9,193 nucleotides of DNA from DATLYT01 sp035574455 (GCA_035574455.1 DATLYT010000039.1:1-9193); one strand, 5' to 3'; counted from the first letter of the stretch, positions 1 to 6,696 are shown. A program made the numbers and translations. The notes: a model not told the origin generated them from the letters alone.

Positions 1-1125
1 CCCGTGGCATTCGGCCTCGAGTTTATCGACTGGTTCTATCGTGCGCTGGTGCTATTGGTCATCGCGTGCCCCTGTGCGCTGGTCATTTCCACGCCGGTCA
101 CCATTGTCAGTGCATTAACAAATGCGGCAAGGAACGGTATCCTCGTCAAAGGAGGCCGATACTTGGAAGAGCTTGCCCGGGTTCGCGCGGTCGCCTTTGA
201 CAAGACTGGAACGCTGACCGTCGGTAGGCCACGGCTGACCGACATCGTCAGCATGAATGCGATGTCGGAACGAGAAATTCTGGAGATTGTAACCGCGGTC
301 GAGACAAAATCCGAGCACCATCTTGCCGGTGCATTTCTGGAAACAGCCTTAGAGCACGGCATATCGCCGACGAGACTGCAGGTGGAGCGTTTCGAGGCGA
401 TTCCCGGCAAAGGCGTTCGCGCAACTGTCGGCGGTAAGGAATTCATCATCGGCAGCCATCAATTGATGGAGGAACTGGGTGTCTGCTCTCCAACAGTTGA
501 GGAACGCATCGCCACACTCGAAGCGGAGGGAAAGACCACGGTGCTGGTGACAGACGGAACGGAGGTCATCGGAGCTCTCGCCGTTTTTGACGCACTCCGT
601 GAGGAAAGCTTTGACAGCATTCGTGAACTCCACAAGCTAGGGATCGAACATGTCCTGATGCTCACCGGCGATAGTCAGGCGATCGCACACGCCATCTCCA
701 AGAAACTGCCCATTGTTGAGCACCGGGCAGAGTTGCTTCCCGAAGAGAAATTAAAAAGGGTAGAGCAGTTGAAACAGGAATTCAAGACTATCGCCATGGT
801 CGGTGATGGTGTGAATGATGCACCAGCCTTAGCCGCCGCCAACGTCGGCATCGCCATGGGGCGTGTCGGCTCCGATACCTCCTTGGAAACCGCGGACGTC
901 GTTCTCATGTCTGACGATCTCCGGAAAATCCCGTATGCAGTATCCTTAGGGAAGAAGGCACTCGCCATCATTCGTCAGAACGTCGTGATTGCTCTTGCCA
1001 CCAAAGCCGTCTTCCTCCTCCTTGGCCTCTTTGGTATGACGAGCCTCTGGCTTGCGGTGCTTGCCGACGACGGCGCAACGCTCGTTGTCATACTCAACGC
1101 GTTCCGATTGCTGAGAAAAACCTGA
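1..1125 (+). CDS. Zn2+/Cd2+/Pb2+-exporting P1B-2-type ATPase (5'-truncated by window edge)
   Basis: This is the C-terminal 374 codons of a heavy-metal P-type ATPase that pumps divalent soft metals out across the inner membrane at the cost of ATP. The reading frame is open from base 1, so the GTG at 4 is internal and the metal-binding N-terminus and first membrane segments lie outside the window. Visible in order are the transmembrane CPC motif in the form CPCx4SxP (67-96), the phosphorylated Asp of DKTGTLT (codon 199-201), an SEHHLA motif at 310-327 where most relatives have SEHPLA, LTGDS near 661-675, and GDGVNDAPAL (802-831). The last two helices read N-x7-K-x20-DxG-x7-N, which is the family signature for the Zn/Cd/Pb (ZntA/CadA) subgroup rather than the copper pumps. 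The protein ends normally in an LNAFRLLRK-type tail. Specific metal and gene name are inferred from subgroup only. No metal regulator is visible here; it could lie upstream. Confidence 0.95.
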   Translation, partial: PVAFGLEFIDWFYRALVLLVIACPCALVISTPVTIVSALTNAARNGILVKGGRYLEELARVRAVAFDKTGTLTVGRPRLTDIVSMNAMSEREILEIVTAVETKSEHHLAGAFLETALEHGISPTRLQVERFEAIPGKGVRATVGGKEFIIGSHQLMEELGVCSPTVEERIATLEAEGKTTVLVTDGTEVIGALAVFDALREESFDSIRELHKLGIEHVLMLTGDSQAIAHAISKKLPIVEHRAELLPEEKLKRVEQLKQEFKTIAMVGDGVNDAPALAAANVGIAMGRVGSDTSLETADVVLMSDDLRKIPYAVSLGKKALAIIRQNVVIALATKAVFLLLGLFGMTSLWLAVLADDGATLVVILNAFRLLRKT

Positions 1126-1148
1126 CGGTGTGCGACGGGCTTCATGGT

Positions 1149-1159
1149 CGAGAATCTCG
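1149..1159. repeat. 11-bp perfect palindrome abutting the rplU -35 element
   Basis: CGAGA-A-TCTCG is an exact inverted repeat with a one-base centre, ending on the base just before the TTGACT hexamer at 1160. Its position suggests an operator or activator half-sites, but an 11-bp palindrome can arise by chance and no regulator is known for it. This is a sequence observation only. Confidence 0.3.
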
Positions 1160-1190
1160 TTGACTTTTCGACACTTTTTCGCTATCTTAG
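1160..1190 (+). promoter_or_regulatory. Candidate promoter of rplU-rpmA (TTGACT-N17-TATCTTAG)
   Basis: TTGACT at 1160-1165 is followed after exactly 17 bases by TATCTT (1183-1188), extending to TATCTTAG. The downstream box differs by one position from the TAnnTTTG element described for Bacteroidetes-type primary sigma factors. Transcription would start near 1196, leaving a leader of about 35 bases before the L21 start at 1231. The site lies between the ATPase stop and rplU, which argues for independent transcription of the ribosomal genes. The start site is inferred. Confidence 0.6.
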
Positions 1191-1230
1191 AATCGCTTTT
1201 GGAGAATTTCTGAGAAACTGGGAGTGTGGA

Positions 1231-1539
1231 ATGTACGCCATCGTCGAAATCGCCGGCCAGCAATACAAAGTCAGTCAATCCGAGAAGATCTACGTCCCGA
1301 AGTTAGAGGCCGAGGTCGGCAGCAAGGTTACCTTTGAGAACGTACTGTTACGCGGTGACGAGAAAACGATCACGATCGGTCAACCCTATGTTGCCGGTTC
1401 GCACGTGGAGGGAAAGGTGCTTCAGCACGTGAAGGACGACAAAGTAACGGTGTTCAAGAAAAAGCGGCGGAAGGGGTATCGAGTTCGCCGTGGACATCGG
1501 CAGCAGTATACGCAGGTAGAGATTACGAAACTTACCTAA
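1231..1539 (+). CDS. rplU: 50S ribosomal protein L21
   Basis: L21 is a 102-residue protein of the large ribosomal subunit that binds 23S rRNA. It begins MYAIVEIAGQQYKV, the standard L21 N-terminus, and carries the basic signature VFKKKRRKGYRVRRGHRQQ at about residues 74-92. The frame stays open back to an ATG at 1144, but the start at 1231 is preferred: it gives the normal family length, it has GGGAG at 1220-1224 with good spacing, and the longer form would be translated through the candidate promoter at 1160-1190. rpmA follows after a 12-base gap, so the two are almost certainly co-transcribed, as is usual for this pair. The obg GTPase gene that often follows rpmA elsewhere is absent here. 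Confidence 0.97.
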   Translation: MYAIVEIAGQQYKVSQSEKIYVPKLEAEVGSKVTFENVLLRGDEKTITIGQPYVAGSHVEGKVLQHVKDDKVTVFKKKRRKGYRVRRGHRQQYTQVEITKLT

Positions 1540-1551
1540 CGGAGAAGTGTT

Positions 1552-1809
1552 ATGGCTCATAAAAAAGCTGGTGGAAGTACTAAAAACGGTCGCGATAGTA
1601 ATGCCCAACGTCTCGGTGTGAAACGCTTTGGGGGACAGCTTGTCTCGGCGGGAAGCATTTTAGTGCGTCAGCGCGGGACGAAGTTTCACCCCGGCATGAA
1701 CGTCGGTATGGGCAGCGACGATACACTCTTTGCGCTGATCGACGGCGTCGTCAAGTTTGAGCGCGTCGGGAAAACGAAGCAACGAGTCAGCGTCTATTCG
1801 GCATCGTAA
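1552..1809 (+). CDS. rpmA: 50S ribosomal protein L27
   Basis: L27 is an 85-residue large-subunit protein whose flexible N-terminal tail reaches the peptidyl-transferase centre. The sequence starts MAHKKAGGSTKNGRDS and has the family signature around QRGTKFHPGMNVGMGSDDTL (residues about 40-59). The AHKK tail begins directly after Met, so there is no cleavable N-terminal extension of the kind found in Firmicutes. The Shine-Dalgarno sequence is GGAGAAG at 1541-1547. It is the last gene before an intrinsic terminator at 1824-1847, so the transcription unit is probably just rplU-rpmA. Confidence 0.98.
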   Translation: MAHKKAGGSTKNGRDSNAQRLGVKRFGGQLVSAGSILVRQRGTKFHPGMNVGMGSDDTLFALIDGVVKFERVGKTKQRVSVYSAS

Positions 1810-1823
1810 GTTCTCTTCGACAC

Positions 1824-1847
1824 AAGTCCGCCTCTGGCGGACTTTTT
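1824..1847 (+). terminator. Intrinsic terminator after rpmA
   Basis: AAGTCCGCC (1824-1832) pairs perfectly with GGCGGACTT (1836-1844) around a three-base TCT loop. The last bases of the stem run into a five-T tract at 1843-1847. It starts 15 bases after the L27 stop codon and has the classic form of a Rho-independent terminator. Confidence 0.9.
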
Positions 1848-1896
1848 CATTTTAACCCCTGATTCAACACTCACCACGAACAATCCGGAGTCCATT

Positions 1897-2820
1897 ATGA
1901 AAATCACCGTCATCGGCGCCGGGAATGTTGGCGCCACCGCAGCGCAGCGTATAGCGGAAAAAGAACTCGCAAACGAGGTCGTCCTTGTTGATGTGGTGGA
2001 AGGACTGCCACAAGGAAAAGGGCTCGACATGTACGAGTCGGCCCCGATCGAGGGCTTCGACTCAAAAGTCATCGGCACGAACAGTTATGAACCGACTGCT
2101 AACTCGGATATCATTCTCATCACCGCCGGCATTGCACGCAAACCCGGCATGAGCCGCGACGATTTGCAAGCGACCAACGCCAGTATCGTCAAGTCGTGCA
2201 CGGAACAAGCCGTCGCAAAATCACCGCAGGCAATCATCATCGTCGTCTCGAACCCCCTCGACGTGATGACGTATGTGGCAATGAAAGTCAGCGGTTTTGA
2301 GCGACATCGCGTGTTTGGCATGGCGGGCGTATTGGATTCTGCTCGCTTCCGCACGTTCATCGCCATGGAGATGAACGTTTCCGTCAAAGATGTCACCGCC
2401 TTCGTGCTTGGCGGGCATGGTGATTCGATGGTTCCTCTGCCGCGGTATTCTACGGTGGCGGGAATCCCGTTACCCGACTTGATGGACAAGGCCACGATCG
2501 ACCGTTTAGTCAAACGGACGCGGGATGGCGGAATTGAAATCGTCAATTACCTTAAGACCGGCAGTGCGTACTATGCACCATCGTCTTCCGCCGTCGAGAT
2601 GATCGAATCGATTGTCAAAAACAAAAAGCGTATTCTTCCCTGCTCCGTCTGGCTGCAAGGCGAATACGGCTTGAAGGATGTTTTCATCGGCGTTCCGGTA
2701 AAGCTCGGAAGCAGCGGTATCGAAGAAATTATCCAGATCAAGCTCCTTCCGGAAGAACAGGAAGCACTCAACAAATCTGCAGCCGACGTCAAGGCCAACA
2801 TTGCAAAGTTGAGTTTGTAA
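1897..2820 (+). CDS. mdh: NAD-dependent malate dehydrogenase (LDH-like type)
   Basis: This enzyme interconverts malate and oxaloacetate with NAD in the oxidative or reductive TCA cycle in the cytoplasm. The 307 residues match the usual length of the lactate-dehydrogenase-like MDH family. The Rossmann motif is GAGNVG at residues 7-12, and Asp32 at the end of the second strand indicates NAD rather than NADP. Substrate-binding residues by family position are Arg81 and Arg87 in ARKPGMSRDDL, Asn119 in VSNP and Arg150. The catalytic pair is Asp147 (VLDSAR) and His174 (GGHGDSMVP). Arg81, where lactate dehydrogenases have Gln, supports malate specificity. From memory, the sequence is close to green-sulfur-bacterial MDH. 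CCGGAG lies six bases before the ATG. The gene follows the rpmA terminator, so it needs its own promoter or read-through; I could not identify a promoter in the 49-base gap. Confidence 0.96.
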   Translation: MKITVIGAGNVGATAAQRIAEKELANEVVLVDVVEGLPQGKGLDMYESAPIEGFDSKVIGTNSYEPTANSDIILITAGIARKPGMSRDDLQATNASIVKSCTEQAVAKSPQAIIIVVSNPLDVMTYVAMKVSGFERHRVFGMAGVLDSARFRTFIAMEMNVSVKDVTAFVLGGHGDSMVPLPRYSTVAGIPLPDLMDKATIDRLVKRTRDGGIEIVNYLKTGSAYYAPSSSAVEMIESIVKNKKRILPCSVWLQGEYGLKDVFIGVPVKLGSSGIEEIIQIKLLPEEQEALNKSAADVKANIAKLSL

Positions 2821-2878
2821 ACTGTTCCAAAATTGCTCAAAAAAACGGGGGCGGTTTTCCGTAATTGAGGGATCGCTA

Positions 2879-2909
2879 TTGACTCTCAGCAATCCTTTTC
2901 CTAACATTG
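2879..2909 (+). promoter_or_regulatory. Candidate promoter of the lipoprotein gene (TTGACT-N17-TAACATTG)
   Basis: TTGACT (2879-2884) is followed after 17 bases by TAACATTG (2902-2909), one mismatch from the TAnnTTTG box of Bacteroidetes-type promoters. Hexamer and spacing are identical to the rplU candidate at 1160. Transcription would start near 2915, giving a leader of about 38 bases before the ATG at 2953. Activity is inferred, not shown. Confidence 0.55.
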
Positions 2910-2952
2910 TGCCCACACGGAGTGCATCGAGCCTATTAACCAAGGAGGTATT

Positions 2953-3744
2953 ATGAAGAACACGAAGTTGCTTTTGTTTGGTACCGCGGTGGTCTTTGTG
3001 CTTGTTCTGTCGCTGAGTACAACCGGCTGTAAAAAGGAAGAGACTACAGGACCTGAAACTGTGCAACCGATAACGGAAGACCTGTTCCCCCTCGTTCTCG
3101 GACGCCAGCTTGTGTTTAGCGGTTATTTGATGGATAAAAACGGCACGCAGATCGCTGGAACCTCGACAGTCTATGAAGCTCGTATGACCGTTACGGCGTT
3201 GAACGCTCCCCTTCCTGCCCCCATTGGTACATCGCATGTGATTTCAGACTCTCAACGCGTTCCAACAGGCATCCCCAACCCGCCCACGACGTGGCTTGTC
3301 TCCAACTTCTACGTGCAGCGAACACCACCAACAGGTACCGGGAACTTCTACTTTCTCACCAATATTGCCAACTTCTACCGTTCCTTTGGTTTGCAGCGGG
3401 CCGATTCTCTCCGCTGGATCTTACTTGTGCGTCAGGACGTCGGGGTCGGCGTTGAGTGGGTAGGATTTGATAGTTCCTGGACTGCAGCAACCGGACCGGT
3501 TCGCTTACAGGTCGTAGGAAAAGTAGAAGGCAGAGAGTCCTTGACACTTGGCGGACAAACCTTTAATGCCTACAAGATAACAGCCACGCGTAAAGTCTAC
3601 TTAGGCGGTGCCACAACACCGAGCGTCCAGGCACCGACAGCCGAACTGTGGTTGCAACCGAACGTGGGCATTGTGAAATTTATTTTCTATGCCGACGGAC
3701 AATCAGGCGGTTTTTATCGTGAGTATAAGAGCAGAAACTTTTAA
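2953..3744 (+). CDS. Uncharacterised exported lipoprotein, 263 aa
   Basis: I do not recognise a named family. The N-terminus (MKNTK, then a hydrophobic stretch to about residue 22, then TTGC) is a lipoprotein signal peptide with the acylated cysteine at Cys26. Thr at the -3 position is less common than Leu/Val but tolerated. A charged, flexible KKEETTGPE linker follows, so the mature protein is probably tethered to a membrane facing the periplasm or cell surface. The rest looks like a soluble beta-rich domain: a LFPLVLGRQLVFSGY segment at residues 44-58, an ESLTLGGQTFNAYKITATR segment at 195-213, and a TAELWLQPNVGIVKF segment at 229-243. That layout recalls small lipoproteins common in Ignavibacteria/Bacteroidetes; this is memory, not a database match. 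The Shine-Dalgarno AGGAGG lies at 2943-2948. The gene has its own promoter candidate and terminator and stands 132 bases before a TonB-dependent receptor gene. Confidence 0.85.
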   Translation: MKNTKLLLFGTAVVFVLVLSLSTTGCKKEETTGPETVQPITEDLFPLVLGRQLVFSGYLMDKNGTQIAGTSTVYEARMTVTALNAPLPAPIGTSHVISDSQRVPTGIPNPPTTWLVSNFYVQRTPPTGTGNFYFLTNIANFYRSFGLQRADSLRWILLVRQDVGVGVEWVGFDSSWTAATGPVRLQVVGKVEGRESLTLGGQTFNAYKITATRKVYLGGATTPSVQAPTAELWLQPNVGIVKFIFYADGQSGGFYREYKSRNF

Positions 3745-3795
3745 CTCTTGAGGCGCGTGCAACCGTGCGTTCTCGAGATGTCGAGTGTACAATTC

Positions 3796-3832
3796 CAAAC
3801 CCCGATCTTTAACGGTCGGGGTTTGCGTTTTT
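3796..3832 (+). terminator. Intrinsic terminator after the lipoprotein gene
   Basis: CAAACCCCGA (3796-3805) pairs with TCGGGGTTTG (3816-3825), and a T-G and a C-G pair extend the stem inwards to leave a TTTAAC loop. A TTTTT tract lies at 3828-3832, three bases after the stem. It lies 51 bases after the lipoprotein stop codon and only 44 bases before the start of the receptor gene, so the two genes are probably largely separate transcripts. Confidence 0.88.
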
Positions 3833-3845
3833 CGCGTCAGACGCG
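3833..3845. repeat. Short GC-rich inverted repeat in the receptor leader
   Basis: CGCGT-CAG-ACGCG is a perfect 5-bp inverted repeat with a three-base centre, placed between the terminator and the receptor's ribosome-binding site at 3863. It is not followed by a T tract, so it is not a second terminator. It could be an operator or a leader hairpin affecting the receptor gene, or chance. Confidence 0.3.
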
Positions 3846-3876
3846 TTGAAGTTTTCACCATTGAGGAGGTTCTCCA

Positions 3877-6162
3877 GTGAAATTCTTACGATACCCATTG
3901 TTTGTTTCCGTATTGCTGTTGACCGTTTGGTGTACAAACAGCTCTCGTTCGCAGGCGACAGGTTCGGTCACCGGTACCATTCGCGACGCGGAGACCAAAG
4001 AAACCATCCCGAACGTCAATGTAAGGCTGAAAGACACTCCGATGGGTGCGGCTGCTGATGTCAACGGACGGTATACGATCAGCAATATCCCGCCGGGGTC
4101 ATACACAGTCGTCGTTTCCTCGGTTGGCTATGAGTCTATCGAAACCTCTGTGCAAATTCAGGTAGGTGGTACGACGCGGAGAGATTTTGAGCTAAAGCCT
4201 TCTACGATCCAGGTCGGAGAAGTCTTGGTTTACGGCGCTTCCTTGCGCAAGGAACGGATTACGGAGGCGCCTGCGGCCGTTTCGGTCATTAGCGCGAAGG
4301 ACATTGCACGCGGTGGGGGTCATGGCCAGCTCCCGAAACTCCTAGAATCCGAGCCCGGTGTCGATATGGTACAGAGTGGATTGTACGACTTTAACGTCAA
4401 TACACGTGGATTTAACAGCTCGCTCAACCGCCGTCTCTTGATTCTGCTGGATGGAAGAGATCTAGGCACGGCGTTTCTCTCGGCAACAGAGTGGAATGCG
4501 ATGACGATTCCGCTGGAGGAGCTTGGACGAATTGAATTGGTGCGGGGACCCGGTTCGGCTCTTTACGGTGCCAACGCGTATAACGGCGTGTTGAACATCA
4601 CGTCGTTGCCGCCAAAAGCAAGCCTTGGTACACGAGCGATTGTTGGAGTTGGAGAATTGCGTGCATACCGGAGCGACATTCGTCATGCGGGTGCTTCCGG
4701 ATCATGGAGTTATCGAATCAATGTGGGTCACATGCAGGGCGGAACATTCAGCGTCACTCGACCCATTGACCCAGAAGGATTAAAGTCCAATCCTCCTGTT
4801 GTAAAACCCCTCTTTGAGTACAACGGCTTGAATCCCTTCCTCAACCGCGAAATTGTCGACACAAGCTCGCGCAATACCCGTCTTAGCCCCGTCAAAACAT
4901 CCTACGGATCCCTGCGACTTGACTACGAATTTTCAGACGGCGGCTTGGCTGTGGCCGAAGGTGGTCTCTCGCAAGTCGAAAACGAGGTGATCGTTACCGG
5001 GATCGGGCGGGTTCAGGTTCAAAAAGCACGGAGACCGTGGGGACGATTGAGTTATTCCGGCCACGGATTCAATATCTTGTTCTGGGCGAACGGAAGGTAC
5101 AATAGCAAGCCGGAACGTTCATTCTCAACAGGCCTCAATCTTACCCAAGATGCCCTCATTACCCACGGCGAGGTGCAATACAGCTTTTCGCCGATGGACA
5201 ATCTCTTCGTCGTTGCGGGCGCTTCCCACCGCATCTACGATATCGACACCAAGGGAACGTTGATGCAACAACCGCGCACTGATAATATGAGCGGTTTCTT
5301 TGGCCAGGTGGAGTATAAACTCTCGGAGAGCATCAAAGGGGTCGTCGCTGCGCGGTGGGATCGGTCAACACTCACAGAAAGTTTCCTGTCTCCCAAAGCC
5401 GCAATTGTCTGGACACCGATTGCTGGGCATACTCTTCGGGCAACCTACAACAAGGCCTTTCAACAACCAAACTATTCTGAACTCTACCTCTACGTCAAAC
5501 ACCCGACGAGCGCGCTGGCCTATTTCGGTAACTCCAACCTGAAGGTGGAAAAAATCTCGGGATACGAAATCGGCTACAAGGGTGTCTTCGAGAACCGACT
5601 GTTCCTGACGGTGGATGGGTATTACAACCAACTTAAGGATTTCATTACCGACCTTGGACCAGGACTCAATCCCAACTATCCGGCAACGATCATCCTTCCA
5701 GGAGAGACTGTTCCGCGGAACATCTGGTCTTACACCAACGCCGGGAAAGTCAACGAAGCGGGGTTTGAAGTCGCGGCGATCTACTATCTGTCCGATACGT
5801 GGCACGTCGATGCGAATTACTCGCTCTTCACATTCGAGGTCGTCGAAAAACACCAAAACGATGTGCTGCTGCCGAATTCGCCCCGTTATAAAGTAAACGG
5901 CGGGATCACCTACTCCCATCCGGCCGGACACACAGTGAACCTGAGCGCGAAGTACGTCCCCGGCTTTGATTGGGCGGCAGGAATCTTCCGAGGCCCCATT
6001 CCAACCTATACCCTCGTGAACCTTACCGGCACGTATGTCATTTCCCGGTCGTACACGATCAACCTGAACGTGTCGAACCTTCTCGACCGCAAGCATTACC
6101 AGATTTTCGGAGGCTCGTTGTTGGGAAGGCGAGCAATGGCAACGGTGACGGCGTCGTTCTAA
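3877..6162 (+). CDS. TonB-dependent outer-membrane receptor with N-terminal CarboxypepD-reg-like domain
   Basis: This 761-residue protein should sit in the outer membrane and import a scarce ligand using TonB/ExbBD energy. A signal peptide spans residues 1-27 with likely cleavage after SQA; Cys19 is preceded by Trp, so it is not a lipobox. Residues 29-108 form a carboxypeptidase-regulatory-like beta-sandwich (GSVTGTIRDAETKETIPNVN ... NIPPGSYTVVVSSVGYESIE). A TonB-box-like GEVLVYG lies at 114-120. The plug domain covers about 125-245, with LLILLDGRDL and RIELVRGPGSALYGANAYNG. The barrel runs from about 250 to the C-terminus, with NKAFQQPNYSEL, NLSNLLDR-like VSNLLDRKHYQIFG and a terminal Phe typical of outer-membrane barrels. 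The size fits the siderophore/vitamin/metal class rather than the roughly 1000-residue SusC class, and no susD is present; the substrate cannot be read from sequence. The start is GTG with a strong GAGGAGG at 3863-3869. Confidence 0.93.
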   Translation: MKFLRYPLFVSVLLLTVWCTNSSRSQATGSVTGTIRDAETKETIPNVNVRLKDTPMGAAADVNGRYTISNIPPGSYTVVVSSVGYESIETSVQIQVGGTTRRDFELKPSTIQVGEVLVYGASLRKERITEAPAAVSVISAKDIARGGGHGQLPKLLESEPGVDMVQSGLYDFNVNTRGFNSSLNRRLLILLDGRDLGTAFLSATEWNAMTIPLEELGRIELVRGPGSALYGANAYNGVLNITSLPPKASLGTRAIVGVGELRAYRSDIRHAGASGSWSYRINVGHMQGGTFSVTRPIDPEGLKSNPPVVKPLFEYNGLNPFLNREIVDTSSRNTRLSPVKTSYGSLRLDYEFSDGGLAVAEGGLSQVENEVIVTGIGRVQVQKARRPWGRLSYSGHGFNILFWANGRYNSKPERSFSTGLNLTQDALITHGEVQYSFSPMDNLFVVAGASHRIYDIDTKGTLMQQPRTDNMSGFFGQVEYKLSESIKGVVAARWDRSTLTESFLSPKAAIVWTPIAGHTLRATYNKAFQQPNYSELYLYVKHPTSALAYFGNSNLKVEKISGYEIGYKGVFENRLFLTVDGYYNQLKDFITDLGPGLNPNYPATIILPGETVPRNIWSYTNAGKVNEAGFEVAAIYYLSDTWHVDANYSLFTFEVVEKHQNDVLLPNSPRYKVNGGITYSHPAGHTVNLSAKYVPGFDWAAGIFRGPIPTYTLVNLTGTYVISRSYTINLNVSNLLDRKHYQIFGGSLLGRRAMATVTASF

Positions 6163-6172
6163 CCATCAATAA

Positions 6173-6208
6173 CGTCGAAGGCGGACATGGAGATGTCCGC
6201 CTTCGACG
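6173..6208. terminator. Perfect 16-bp hairpin between convergent genes (probable bidirectional terminator)
   Basis: The arm at 6173-6188 (CGTCGAAGGCGGACAT) is the exact reverse complement of the arm at 6193-6208, around a GGAG loop. It lies 10 bases after the receptor stop and 35 bases after the anti-sigma gene stop on the other strand. The plus-strand side continues CGTTTGC and the minus-strand side TTATTGATGG, so neither has a full T tract. Its position still makes a shared terminator or 3'-end stabiliser the best reading. Confidence 0.7.
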
Positions 6209-6243
6209 CGTTTGCACCAGAGTTCCGCTTATCGGCGGGATTG

Positions 6244-6696
6244 TTATTTCAATCGCTTCAGGTTAATCACCAGTTCCACCGTGCTTCCGTCTTTTCCAAA
6301 GCTGAAGTTCACCTCATCCATCAACTCCCTCATCAGAAACACTCCGCGGCCGCTCGTCTTCAACAAATTTTTGTCGTCGAGAGGATTGGGGAGATGATTG
6401 GGATCAAAGCCTTTACCTTCGTCCTTGACACGCACCACGATACTGTCGTTTTTCCGAAAGAGAACTACCAGACAAACATATTTCCGTGTATCGGACTTGT
6501 TGCCATGCAGAATGGCATTATTGACGGCTTCCGTGCTGGCCACAAGGAGACGATAGAATGTCCCATCGTCGAGCTTTGTCGTTTTGTTGACCTTGTTTAG
6601 GAATTCCTCAACATGAGCGATTTCCTTCGGCTCGCTGATGCACTTCATTTCGAATTTTTTCACGCCATCGACTTTTGTACTTGCTCGTTTAGCCAA
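6244..6696 (-). CDS. RsbW/SpoIIAB-type anti-sigma factor, serine-protein kinase (HATPase_c)
   Basis: This is a 150-residue single-domain GHKL ATPase. Family members bind a sigma factor and are switched by phosphorylating a STAS-domain antagonist on Ser/Thr. The N box is STEAVNNAILHGN with Glu56 and Asn60 at the catalytic positions. The G1 box is KDEGKGFD (91-98), and the G2 box is TSGRGVFLMREL (114-125). No sensor or membrane part is present. The start is taken as TTG at 6696: the minus strand reads TAGGGGGATCATTG, a good Shine-Dalgarno that includes the stop codon of the preceding gene, eight bases away. The ATG at codon 17 (6648-6646) would give a 134-residue form nearer the usual length but has no clear ribosome-binding site. 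No antagonist, phosphatase or sigma gene is visible, so partners must lie elsewhere. Last gene of the minus-strand cluster. Confidence 0.92.
   Translation of the reverse strand: MAKRASTKVDGVKKFEMKCISEPKEIAHVEEFLNKVNKTTKLDDGTFYRLLVASTEAVNNAILHGNKSDTRKYVCLVVLFRKNDSIVVRVKDEGKGFDPNHLPNPLDDKNLLKTSGRGVFLMRELMDEVNFSFGKDGSTVELVINLKRLK

Noticed and set aside
1144..1230. N-terminal extension of L21 from the ATG at 1144
   Set aside because: It would add 29 residues absent from the L21 family and cover the promoter candidate; the ATG at 1231 has a proper Shine-Dalgarno and gives the normal length.
2836..2869. Stem-loop after mdh as a terminator (CTCAA/TTGAG with inner ACGG/CCGT)
   Set aside because: The stem is interrupted by an unequal A-rich internal loop, is weak, and is not followed by a T run; I cannot support termination here.
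2506..3237. Minus-strand open frame of 243 codons across the mdh-lipoprotein gap
   Set aside because: It overlaps two supported plus-strand genes and the promoter between them, and its composition is not protein-like.
3772..3785. CTCGA-GATG-TCGAG inverted repeat after the lipoprotein gene
   Set aside because: Only 5 bp, no T tract, and the strong terminator at 3796 already explains this region.
3788..3793. TACAAT as a -10 box for the receptor gene
   Set aside because: No -35 or TTG element lies at the right distance, and the transcript would run straight into the terminator hairpin.
3745..3876. Riboswitch (cobalamin or similar) ahead of the receptor gene
   Set aside because: The gap is too short and is mostly a terminator; I see no B12-box or other aptamer core.
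5365..6096. Long open frame on the minus strand inside the receptor gene
   Set aside because: It is the antisense shadow of a well-supported receptor, has no recognisable protein features and no ribosome-binding context.
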